Source of the DNA: Pseudomonas vancouverensis
GTDB taxonomy: Bacteria; Pseudomonadota; Gammaproteobacteria; Pseudomonadales; Pseudomonadaceae
Direction of reading: 5' to 3'
Assembly: GCF_004348895.1 (NCBI RefSeq)
Contig: NZ_RRZK01000014.1
Span: 1 to 64,000, forward strand
Length of the DNA: 64,000 nt
Positions 50,085 through 57,867 of this stretch are shown here, one piece after another. The first letter of the stretch is position 1. Each line of letters begins with the position of its first letter. The notes beneath the pieces are model-generated. The model was not told the DNA's origin. It was given only the letters and a program-made list of their open reading frames with translations, and ran no database searches. A program made the translations under genes and the position numbers.

Positions 50085-51734
50085 TCAGACGGTGGTGCGC
50101 TCGGTCACGACGCGGCCCGATTCCATGCGCACCAATTGGTCGGCGAGGTCGAAATAACGGTCGTCGTGGGAGATGACGATGATGGTTTTGCCCAGGCGTT
50201 TAAGGTCCGGCAGCAGCTCGGTGTAGAAGATCCGGCGGAAGGTCGGGTCCTGGTCGGCGGCCCACTCGTCGAACACCAGCACCGGGCGTTCTTCCAGCCA
50301 GGCGTTGATCAGCGCCAGGCGCTTGCGTTGGCCGGTGGACAGGTCGGTGGTGGTGAAGCGGCCGTCGGTGACGCTGACCTTGTGCGCGATTTCCAGTCGT
50401 TGCAGATAAGTGTTGGCGTCTTCCGGAATCTGCTGGTCGCCCTGCACCACGTCATCGAACAGGTAGTAGTCGGCAAAAATCGTAGTGAACAACTGCCGAT
50501 AGTCGTCACGGTTCTGTGCATCGATGGCCTGGCCATTGAGCAGGATCGATCCCTGTTGCGGCGCGTAGAGGCCAAGCAGCAGTTTGATCAGGGTGGTCTT
50601 GCCGCAGCCGTTTTCGCCGACGATGAAAATGATCTCGCCTTGCTCGATGCTCAGGTTGACCGGGCCCAGGCGAAACGCCTCGCTGCCCGGAACAGCGGGG
50701 AAGGCGTAGCTGACGTTGTCCAGTTGCAGGCGCTCGACCACCGACGGTGGTGTGCCTTGCTCGTTGAGCAGCAGGTGCGGCTCGGGCGAGGAGAATTTGC
50801 CCGAGAGCTCGGCGATTCGGCGAAAGGCAATGCGCGCCCGGCTGACGATGGGCAAGGTGCCGACCAGATGCTCAATCGGGCCTTTCATGTACAGCAGCAC
50901 CAGCACGAAGCCGCTCGTCACCGCCTTGTCGGCACTCGGCCACAGCGATTGCAGGGCCAGCGCCAGGCCGATGACCACGAAGAACAGCATCGAGCCGAGG
51001 GTCTTGGCGATGACGAAGGTGTTGATCGAGCGGACCTGGGTGTTGCAGATGAAATCGGCCGTGCCCTTGATGCCCGCGTCGAACATCCGCTGGCGCCGCG
51101 GCCGGTGGATACGCAGTTCCTTGGCGCCACCGGCGATGGCGTTGTAGTGCTTCTGCAGCTCGTCCTCGGCATCACGAGCCGCCATGAAGCCCTGAATGCC
51201 CTTGCCTTGGGCGTAGAACTGAATGCCGGTGCCGATAGCGATCGCCACCACCATCATCAGGAACATCGGCCACGACAGCAGCGCCAGGTAGCCCATGCAG
51301 CCGAGGGTCACGGTCAGGGAAATCGCCAGCGGGGCAAAGGCGAACGCGAAATCGCTGATGGTGTCGACGTCGTGGGTCAGCACCGGGATCAGGCGATGGC
51401 TGCGGTAGCGTTCGATCTGTTCGATGGGCGCTGACAGCACCTTTTCTCCCAGCGTTTTTCGCAGTTTGGCGATGATGTGTTGGCCGACGTAGTTGCTGCC
51501 GATGTCGGAGCAGATCGAACTGCCCAGCGCCAGCAGGCACAGGCCGCCGAACAGCGCGACCACGTTTTGGGTCAGGCCATCGGGTGAATGCAAAGCGTTG
51601 TTGATCGTGGCCAGCAGCACCGTCACGCTCAGGCCGCCGATCATGCCCAGCACAATGGAGGTGGCAACGATCAGTCGAAAGGGTTTGAGCAGGGCCAGAA
51701 GTTCGCCGATGGCGCCCGGGGCAGGCTGGGTCAT
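50085..51734 (-). CDS. pvdE: PvdE, inner-membrane exporter of the pyoverdine precursor
   Basis: ABC exporter of 549 aa with a fused membrane domain (about 1-320, six hydrophobic segments) and ATPase domain. Walker A is GENGCGKTT, the signature region is STGQRKRL, and Walker B is PVLVFDEWAADQD. It belongs to the cyclic-peptide/SyrD exporter group and carries the acylated ferribactin precursor to the periplasm, where PvdM, N, O and P mature it. An exact PvdS promoter lies 42 bp upstream. The gene ends 129 bp before fpvA on the same strand. Confidence 0.94.
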   Translation of the reverse strand: MTQPAPGAIGELLALLKPFRLIVATSIVLGMIGGLSVTVLLATINNALHSPDGLTQNVVALFGGLCLLALGSSICSDIGSNYVGQHIIAKLRKTLGEKVLSAPIEQIERYRSHRLIPVLTHDVDTISDFAFAFAPLAISLTVTLGCMGYLALLSWPMFLMMVVAIAIGTGIQFYAQGKGIQGFMAARDAEDELQKHYNAIAGGAKELRIHRPRRQRMFDAGIKGTADFICNTQVRSINTFVIAKTLGSMLFFVVIGLALALQSLWPSADKAVTSGFVLVLLYMKGPIEHLVGTLPIVSRARIAFRRIAELSGKFSSPEPHLLLNEQGTPPSVVERLQLDNVSYAFPAVPGSEAFRLGPVNLSIEQGEIIFIVGENGCGKTTLIKLLLGLYAPQQGSILLNGQAIDAQNRDDYRQLFTTIFADYYLFDDVVQGDQQIPEDANTYLQRLEIAHKVSVTDGRFTTTDLSTGQRKRLALINAWLEERPVLVFDEWAADQDPTFRRIFYTELLPDLKRLGKTIIVISHDDRYFDLADQLVRMESGRVVTERTTV

Positions 51735-51775
51735 GGCAGGCAGTTCCTTGGGTCGTATGGCAGATACCCAGTAGA

Positions 51776-51799
51776 ACGTCTGGTGAGGGGGTTAATTTA
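51776..51799 (-). promoter_or_regulatory. PvdS promoter of pvdE
   Basis: Read on the minus strand, TAAAT (51799-51795), 16 bp, then CGT (51778-51776): an exact match to the iron-starvation sigma factor consensus. Confidence 0.88.
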
Positions 51800-51836
51800 A
51801 ACGGCGGGAGACCCGGGTCGTCGACAGGGCACCAAC

Positions 51837-51930
51837 CCCTGTGGGAACGAGCTTGCTCGCGATAGCGGTCTGACAGGCAACTTGAAGTTGAATGTCAGGG
51901 CCTCTTCGAGGGCAAGCCCGCCCCCACAGT
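51837..51930. repeat. REPIN (paired REP sequences)
   Basis: CCTGTGGGAACGAGCTTGCTCGC at the left is mirrored by GAGGGCAAGCCCGCCCCCACAG at the right, in the gap between the pvdE promoter and the pvdO stop codon. Confidence 0.82.
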
Positions 51931-51943
51931 TGTAGAAGTGAGC

Positions 51944-52825
51944 TTAGAGAGTGCGTACTACGCGAAAGCCGATCCAGTCTCCCCGGGTCGCCGGATCGAT
52001 GTCGTTGCGGTTACCCGAGCGGGAAAACACCGGTGCTTCGCCCCAGTCGTTGCCGCGGATACGCAGGGTGTCGCAGTCGGGTTCGGTCCAGGCGCTGCCA
52101 TCGGTGGGGGCGCCGACGTAGTCGGGGTGATAGCAGTCGGCGAGCCATTCGTAGACGTTGCCGTGCATGTCGTACAGGCCGAAGGCATTCGGCGGATAGC
52201 TGCCGACCGGCGAGGAAAAGCTGTAGCCATCGGTGGGGCCGTAGGTGTTGGCGTGGGTGGCGATGCTGTACTCGGTGCCGGGATCGAACGGGAAGGGAAA
52301 TGGTCCTGTGGAACCAGCCCGGGCAGCGTATTCGCGCTGTGCCTCGCTGACGATGTGGTAGTGCTGACCGGTTTTCAGCGACAGCCAGGTGACATAGGCC
52401 GAGACCTCCGCGTAGTTCATGCACACCGCCGGCTGGCGCGAGCCCTGGGGGTAACTCGGTTTGCCGTTGGTACAGGCGCGGCCGGGGCGGGTATCGCCAT
52501 CGGGCAGGGTGATGCCGGTTTCCTTCATGTACTGGTTCCACTCGCCAGCGGTGATCTGGTAGCGGCTCATGGCGAAGGGTTTGTCGAAGGTCACCTCATG
52601 CATCGGACCCTCATCGGGCTCACGGCCGACTTCGTCATCCGGCGTGCCCATGGTGAAGGTGCCGGCCGGCAGCACGACCATTTCCGGGCAGTCGCGGCAG
52701 TCCTTGAACACCTTGCCCGGCAGCGGTGCCGTGTAGGCCAGGGCGAGGCCGGGCAGGGTGCTGCCGAGCGCGGCCAAGAGCGTCATTGCGCCGAGTCGCT
52801 TGACGATGTGCGGGATACTTTTCAT
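51944..52825 (-). CDS. pvdO: PvdO, periplasmic pyoverdine maturation enzyme
   Basis: A protein of 293 aa with a signal peptide (about 1-29) and a formylglycine-generating-enzyme (FGE/SUMF1-like) domain. Seen are MVVLPAGTFTMGTPDDEVG, the MSRYQITAGEWNQYM segment and the C-terminal NVYEWLADCYHPDY and GFRVVRTL. PvdO acts after PvdP to complete oxidation of dihydropyoverdine to the fluorescent chromophore. It is the last gene of the pvdM-pvdN-pvdO operon, starting 23 bp after pvdN. Confidence 0.93.
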   Translation of the reverse strand: MKSIPHIVKRLGAMTLLAALGSTLPGLALAYTAPLPGKVFKDCRDCPEMVVLPAGTFTMGTPDDEVGREPDEGPMHEVTFDKPFAMSRYQITAGEWNQYMKETGITLPDGDTRPGRACTNGKPSYPQGSRQPAVCMNYAEVSAYVTWLSLKTGQHYHIVSEAQREYAARAGSTGPFPFPFDPGTEYSIATHANTYGPTDGYSFSSPVGSYPPNAFGLYDMHGNVYEWLADCYHPDYVGAPTDGSAWTEPDCDTLRIRGNDWGEAPVFSRSGNRNDIDPATRGDWIGFRVVRTL

Positions 52826-52848
52826 AGCGGTTCCTTGGCGTCGGTGGA

Positions 52849-54129
52849 TCAGACCTGGCTGGCCAGCAAGGTCATCAGTCGATCGATATGGGCCTGGGTA
52901 TTGAGCAGGCCCGGCGCCAGGCGAATGATCGGACCGACGTCGCGGTCGACCGCATCGCAGACCACCCGTTGATCCATCAAGTGGTTGGCGACTTCTTCGC
53001 AGTCACGACCCTTGATGCGGAAGAAGGTGAACCCGGCGGAGTACTCGGGCGACAGCGGCGTCACCAGCTCCACCGAAGGATGCTCTTGCAAGCGTTTTTT
53101 CAGATAGCTGTTGAGTTCGTGGATGCGCGTCTGGACCACGTCCTTGCCCAGGTCCAGGTGCAACTTGAACGCTTCGGTCAGTGCCCAGCGATGTTCGAAA
53201 GAGTGATAACCGCCATACGTCATCACCGTAGAAAACTCGGTGGCTTCGGAGAAGGTCGGAATGGTCGGGGTGACATCCGTGAGCTGGTCCGAGCGGGCGC
53301 AAATGATCCCGGTGCCGCGGGGGCCGAATATCCACTTGTGGGTGCCGGCAATGAAGAAGTCGCAATGCATGTCCGGGAAGTCGAAGTTCTCCACGCCGAA
53401 GCCGTGCACGCCATCGATCACGTAGAGGATGCGGTCCTTGTCCTGGCGGCCACGGTTTTTCTCGGCGACCAGCTTGCCGATTTCACCGACGGGCAGCTTC
53501 ACGCCGCTGCCCGAATGCACCCAGGTCATGCCGAGTACGCGTGTTTCGGGGCGGATGTTCTTCTCGATCGCGGCCAGCACCTCGGCGGTCGAAACCTTGT
53601 GCGGGTCTTCAAACAACTTGATCTTGCGAACCCGGGTGCCGTCCTTCTGACTGCGGTATTCGAGCACGCTGTTGGCGGCGTAATGCTCGTGCTCGCTGGT
53701 CAGGATTTCCTGATCCGGGCGCACATGAATGCCGGCATAGATCATCGCCAGGCCTTCGGTGGTGCTGCCGGTCAGGGCGATCTGCGAGGGTTTGGCCTTC
53801 AGGTAGCGGCCAGCCCAGACGCGCACGTCCTGTTCGCGTTTTTCCGTTTCGCCGCGGTGCCAGTCCATGGCCAGGCCGGGGTTGCGGTCGAGGTTGGCGC
53901 GGTGCATCTCGATGGCTTCACGTACGGGGCGCGGGTGCGACGTCACCAGGAAATTGGCGAAGTGCAGGTAGTCCGGGTCCTGGTTGAATAACTGACGGAA
54001 CTGCTCCCACTTGTCTTTCGACAAAGGTGCGGGTGTGGCAGCCACGGCCGGCAGATTCGTGGCCGAAGCCAGGGGAATGCCGGCCGCGAGAATGCCGGCC
54101 TGCTTGAGGAATGAACGACGGTTGGTCAT
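52849..54129 (-). CDS. pvdN: PvdN, periplasmic PLP enzyme
   Basis: A protein of 426 aa with a Tat signal (NRRSFLKQAGILAAG) and an aminotransferase class V fold. The cofactor Lys lies in AGTHKWIFGPRGTG and an Asp-containing strand in VIDGVHGFG. PvdN converts the N-terminal glutamic acid of the pyoverdine chromophore into the succinamide side chain. The start at 54129 is chosen for the Tat motif; the frame remains open to 54483 but that part overlaps pvdM. It lies 29 bp after the pvdM stop. Confidence 0.93.
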   Translation of the reverse strand: MTNRRSFLKQAGILAAGIPLASATNLPAVAATPAPLSKDKWEQFRQLFNQDPDYLHFANFLVTSHPRPVREAIEMHRANLDRNPGLAMDWHRGETEKREQDVRVWAGRYLKAKPSQIALTGSTTEGLAMIYAGIHVRPDQEILTSEHEHYAANSVLEYRSQKDGTRVRKIKLFEDPHKVSTAEVLAAIEKNIRPETRVLGMTWVHSGSGVKLPVGEIGKLVAEKNRGRQDKDRILYVIDGVHGFGVENFDFPDMHCDFFIAGTHKWIFGPRGTGIICARSDQLTDVTPTIPTFSEATEFSTVMTYGGYHSFEHRWALTEAFKLHLDLGKDVVQTRIHELNSYLKKRLQEHPSVELVTPLSPEYSAGFTFFRIKGRDCEEVANHLMDQRVVCDAVDRDVGPIIRLAPGLLNTQAHIDRLMTLLASQV

Positions 54130-54158
54130 GGCTTGGTTCGCTTTGACTAAAGGAAAAA

Positions 54159-55508
54159 TCAGTTCTGCACCACAGGACGGGCGGACTTCTGCACCTGGTC
54201 CCAGACCCGCAGGAAGTTGCCGCCCCAGAGCTTGGCGATGTCGGCTTCGCTGTAGCCACGACTGAGCAGTTCGGCGCTGACGTTGCGGCCTTCGCTGACG
54301 TCCTTCCAGCCGTCGAGGCCGCCACCGTCGTTGAAGTCGGAGCTGATGCCGACATGGTCGATGCCGATCTTTTTCACCGCGTAATCGATGGCGTCGCCGT
54401 AGTCCTTGAGGCTGGCCTTGGGTTCTTCGTCGAGGATGGAATAGAGCTGGCTGGCGTATTCGCCAAAGCGCTGTTCCGGCCACACGGTGATGATCGGATC
54501 CCCCGGCATCAAGGCCATTTCCAGGCCTTGCAGCGGTTGCAGGTCAAAGCGTGCGCGCAGGGTGTTGAGCTTGTCGCGGGTGGCCTGGCTCAGTGGGCGG
54601 ATGTAGGTCGGGAAACCGACAATCTGCACCACGCCGCCGCTGTTTTTGATCAGCTGCATTTCCTCGTCGCTGAGATTGCGCGGGATATCCACCAAGGCAC
54701 GGGGCGCCGAATGCGAGGCGACCATCGGCGTGCGGCTCAATTGCGCGACCTGTTCCAGTGCCTTGGTCGACATCTGCGACACGTCGATGATCACGCCCAG
54801 GTCATTGAGACGATGCACCGCTTGCTTGCCGATGTCCGAGAGCCCGCCGAGGGCGTCGCGTGAATCATTGAAAAACGGCAGCGGCCGCGAGGAGTCAGCC
54901 CAGGCATTGTTGCCCACGTAACTGAAGCCGAACATGCGCATGCCCCGGGCCGCCCATTTATCCAGGGCATTGAGGTCGCTGCCCAGCGGGTAGGCGTTGA
55001 GCATGCTCATGAAAATCGCGAACTTGCCTTCACCGTGCAGGCGCCGGAAATCATCCGGGGTGTAGGCGATGGCCACCTGATTGGGGAAGTCGCGGACCAT
55101 GGCACTTATGATTTTGTAGCGGGTTTCCTGTTCAAGGCGGGCCTCATCGACGAAACCGGCAGTGGGGCGATGGGGCGCATTGGGGCCGTTCCAGATTTCC
55201 GGCCAGCCGAAGATCGTCAGCGCCGCGCCGGACAAGCGTCCACGTGCGGACTTGACCAGGTCGAACTGGCCTTCGCCATCCTTGTCGGCTTCGTTGCCGG
55301 CGGTGCCGAAGTCCATCGGTACGGTGATGTGGCTGTCGAACGAGAGGATGCGTTCGTGCAATTCATCCGCCTGCTTCATCACCTTGACCGGGTAGCCGGG
55401 GTTGTCGCGAAACCCGTAATCCCAGGCTGCGAAACCGGCACCAGCACTGATCGCCAGGGCCAGCGGCAGGCCGATGTACAGCGCCTTTTTCGAACGTGGT
55501 CTTGTCAT
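54159..55508 (-). CDS. pvdM: PvdM, periplasmic dipeptidase-like pyoverdine maturation protein
   Basis: A protein of 449 aa with an N-terminal signal anchor (KKALYIGLPLALAISAGAGFAAW) and a renal-dipeptidase-like TIM barrel. Metal-site segments include SFDSHITVPMDF, VASHSAPRAL and DHVGISSDFNDGGG. PvdM is needed in the periplasm for oxidation of ferribactin. The ATG at 55508 is preferred; the frame extends far upstream but into the divergent pvdP region. It is the first gene of pvdM-N-O, transcribed from an exact PvdS promoter 39 bp upstream. Confidence 0.93.
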   Translation of the reverse strand: MTRPRSKKALYIGLPLALAISAGAGFAAWDYGFRDNPGYPVKVMKQADELHERILSFDSHITVPMDFGTAGNEADKDGEGQFDLVKSARGRLSGAALTIFGWPEIWNGPNAPHRPTAGFVDEARLEQETRYKIISAMVRDFPNQVAIAYTPDDFRRLHGEGKFAIFMSMLNAYPLGSDLNALDKWAARGMRMFGFSYVGNNAWADSSRPLPFFNDSRDALGGLSDIGKQAVHRLNDLGVIIDVSQMSTKALEQVAQLSRTPMVASHSAPRALVDIPRNLSDEEMQLIKNSGGVVQIVGFPTYIRPLSQATRDKLNTLRARFDLQPLQGLEMALMPGDPIITVWPEQRFGEYASQLYSILDEEPKASLKDYGDAIDYAVKKIGIDHVGISSDFNDGGGLDGWKDVSEGRNVSAELLSRGYSEADIAKLWGGNFLRVWDQVQKSARPVVQN

Positions 55509-55546
55509 TGCCGTCTCTGTCAGGGGGGCTTTGCTATCTGGGAGGA

Positions 55547-55570
55547 ACGAGCAGACGAGGAAGGAATTTA
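55547..55570 (-). promoter_or_regulatory. PvdS promoter of the pvdM-N-O operon
   Basis: On the minus strand, CTAAAT (TAAAT at 55570-55566), 16 bp, CGT (55549-55547): an exact iron-starvation box, back to back with the pvdP promoter. Confidence 0.9.
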
Positions 55571-55592
55571 GTGTTTGTGCCGACGATGCTTT

Positions 55593-55616
55593 TAAATTTG
55601 TGCGGGCAACAAACGT
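55593..55616 (+). promoter_or_regulatory. PvdS promoter of pvdP
   Basis: TAAAT at 55593-55597, 16 bp, CGT at 55614-55616: an exact match to the PvdS consensus, 46 bp before the start codon. Confidence 0.9.
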
Positions 55617-55661
55617 TCTAGCTGGGATACAGCCTGCTCCATGGCTGACACAGGTAGGGCA

Positions 55662-57281
55662 ATGACGATTTCTCGACGATGGTTCCTCGCGGGTCTGGCG
55701 CTGACCGGTGCTGCCGTGCCTGCGGTGTATTACGGGCATCGCGAGCTGACCCGGGCGGACCCGACGATCACCCCCGGCGAGGCCTCGTTCGACGTGGCGG
55801 ATGTCACCGGTCAACGGCTGGCGGACAGTTTGCGCGGTGTCTGGCAGATTCGTTTCGAAGGGCGTGATGCCGGCCTCGAAGGATTGCCGCTGGACGGTCT
55901 GGAAGTGTTTATCGACATCGGCCACAAAGGCCGTGGCGTCGTCGGCTTCCTCGATACTGCCGAACGCCTGCGCGCCAGTGACGCGCCGCGTTATCGGGTA
56001 CTGGGCGATCTGGCCGGGGCCGAGCCGAAGCAACTGAGCTGGCGCCTGGTGGGTGCCAGTGGTTGCTGCGATTACGAGTTCAACATGACGCTGGACGAGG
56101 TCTGGGCCGGGTTCGGCAATGCCGGCAGCGGCAGCCTCAGTGGTCGTGTGGTGGACCTGAACCGGCCCTTGATGTTGACCGCTCAGGACAACCGCTTCAT
56201 CGCGGTCAAGCGGTTGTTCCCCGAGGCGCGGGAACGCACCGGGCTGAATTCGCCCTTGCTGACCTGGTTGGTGTCTCCGGAACATCGGTTGTTCCACCAG
56301 CTCTGGCATGCCTCCCGGGACAAATGGCACAAGCTGTCCGACGCTCAACGCGACGCCTTGCGGGGGCTCGGTTGGCAACCCGGGCCACGGGACACCGAGC
56401 GCGATGCCCGTGGCCCGCGCAAGGATCGCAACGGCTCGGGTGTGGACTTCTTTTTCATGCACCGGCAAATGCTCGGCACGGCGCGCTCCCTGCAAGACTT
56501 GCCCTCCTGGACGCACTTCCCGTTGCCGCAACCGGAACTGGCCCGCGACCGCCTCGGCTTCGCCCGTTACTTCGACAACCACGACGGCACCTCACTGCCG
56601 CCGACCTGGCTGGCCGAAGACGATGACGAATACACGCAGTGGGTCAGCGATCTCAAGACGGCCGAGACTTACCACAGCAATTTCCAGGTGTGGGAGTCGC
56701 AGTACCGCGACCCGCGCTACCTGTCGAAGCTGACCCTGGGGCAGTTTGGTTCGGAAGTGGAATTGGGTCTGCACGACTGGTTGCACATGCGCTGGGCCTC
56801 GGTGCCGCGTGATCCGTCCAATGGTCAACCGGTACCGTTCGCCCGGGATCCGGCGGATTTTTCCGCACGCTGGTTCGCGGCGGAGAACGACTTTCTCGGC
56901 GATCCGTTTTCGTCCCATGTGAACCCGGTGTTCTGGCACTTTCATGGCTGGATCGATGACCGTCTGGAAGACTGGTTCCGCGCCCATGAGCGTTTTCATC
57001 CGGGGGAGGTCAGCCGGCAACAGGTCAACGGCGTGCCATGGTTTGCGCCGGGACGCTGGGTCGAGATCGCAGACCCGTGGCTGGGCCCGATGACCCACGG
57101 TTGCAGCACTACGCCGGGGCTGCAGGTGGGCAAGTCAGTGGAAATGGACCCGGAGGTGATGAAGCTGGCGCTGCGGATTACCTTTGGCGAGGACGAAGAC
57201 AAACTGGCAGGCCTGATGCGCAAGGTGCCACAGCGCCCGTGGTATGCGCGGCACCTGAAGGCTAAACAACATCAGGCCTGA
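55662..57281 (+). CDS. pvdP: PvdP, periplasmic tyrosinase of pyoverdine maturation
   Basis: A protein of 539 aa with a Tat signal (SRRWFLAGLAL). The N-terminal half is a beta-barrel domain; the C-terminal half is a type 3 copper tyrosinase domain. Its copper histidines lie in HRLFHQLWHASRDKWH, FFMHRQML, LGLHDWLHMRW and NPVFWHFHGWIDD. PvdP oxidises the D-Tyr of ferribactin, starting chromophore ring formation. The start at 55662 is used because it puts the Tat motif at the N-terminus; an ATG at 55641 adds 7 residues. It is divergent from pvdM. Confidence 0.93.
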   Translation: MTISRRWFLAGLALTGAAVPAVYYGHRELTRADPTITPGEASFDVADVTGQRLADSLRGVWQIRFEGRDAGLEGLPLDGLEVFIDIGHKGRGVVGFLDTAERLRASDAPRYRVLGDLAGAEPKQLSWRLVGASGCCDYEFNMTLDEVWAGFGNAGSGSLSGRVVDLNRPLMLTAQDNRFIAVKRLFPEARERTGLNSPLLTWLVSPEHRLFHQLWHASRDKWHKLSDAQRDALRGLGWQPGPRDTERDARGPRKDRNGSGVDFFFMHRQMLGTARSLQDLPSWTHFPLPQPELARDRLGFARYFDNHDGTSLPPTWLAEDDDEYTQWVSDLKTAETYHSNFQVWESQYRDPRYLSKLTLGQFGSEVELGLHDWLHMRWASVPRDPSNGQPVPFARDPADFSARWFAAENDFLGDPFSSHVNPVFWHFHGWIDDRLEDWFRAHERFHPGEVSRQQVNGVPWFAPGRWVEIADPWLGPMTHGCSTTPGLQVGKSVEMDPEVMKLALRITFGEDEDKLAGLMRKVPQRPWYARHLKAKQHQA

Positions 57282-57388
57282 TGGCGGCGATGAGTCAGGT
57301 CGTGGTGGATGATGCGGTGGCGGAATCGAGAGGTTGGGACGGTGACCGAGCGGGCGGTGAAGGCAGAGAGGTCGTGGCTGGAAAAAAG

Positions 57389-57426
57389 GGGGCAGATTTC
57401 TTCCATCCGGAATAAATCTGCCCCCT
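57389..57426. repeat. 12-bp inverted repeat with 14-nt loop
   Basis: GGGGGCAGATTT at 57389-57400 pairs perfectly with AAATCTGCCCCC at 57415-57426. It lies between the convergent pvdP and immunity-protein genes and is preceded by A6. It may be a terminator for both directions or a remnant of a mobile repeat; similar GGGGGCAGATTT motifs are scattered in Pseudomonas genomes. Confidence 0.6.
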
Positions 57427-57483
57427 ATTGCCCGCGTCCCTAAGACGTCAATCCCTGTCCCCCTGTTCATCAGTTTTTTGAGT

Positions 57484-57867
57484 TCAGCTGAGCACTCCTG
57501 ACTTTCCTACTATGACCAGTAATACCATCGCAATAAAAAGTCCGATAAAAGTCCATTGCAGAATTACAAGCTGCCGCTTGAGTTTGAATGGAAAACTGTC
57601 TATTTCCTCAGCGCTTACCAGACCCCGCTTAAGAAAAAACTGTGGAAATGTAAGAGCACTAGAGATCCATCCTATTAAATGCACCCTGCCATAGAAGCTG
57701 GAGCGTCTGTATATACCGTGAGCCAGGTAGGTGGAACCTTTTTTGAAGTGTGTAGATATCTGATCACCCTTGGTATAACTAATATACAAAGCTGATCCAA
57801 GGCTCAGAAAAACTCCAACGACAAACACTCCACCCAAACTAATGAATACCAAATTTGCAGTATTCAT
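57484..57867 (-). CDS. Small membrane protein, probable immunity protein of the PAAR effector
   Basis: A protein of 127 aa with a hydrophobic N-terminal helix (5-29), a possible central membrane segment (FYGRVHLIGWISSALTFPQFF) and a C-terminal helix (102-122); no known domain. Its start codon overlaps the effector stop codon by 4 bp (ATGA), the usual arrangement of effector-immunity pairs. A membrane immunity protein fits a pore-forming or membrane-acting toxin. Base composition is clearly lower in GC than the flanking pvd genes, suggesting acquisition as a unit. Confidence 0.65.
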   Translation of the reverse strand: MNTANLVFISLGGVFVVGVFLSLGSALYISYTKGDQISTHFKKGSTYLAHGIYRRSSFYGRVHLIGWISSALTFPQFFLKRGLVSAEEIDSFPFKLKRQLVILQWTFIGLFIAMVLLVIVGKSGVLS

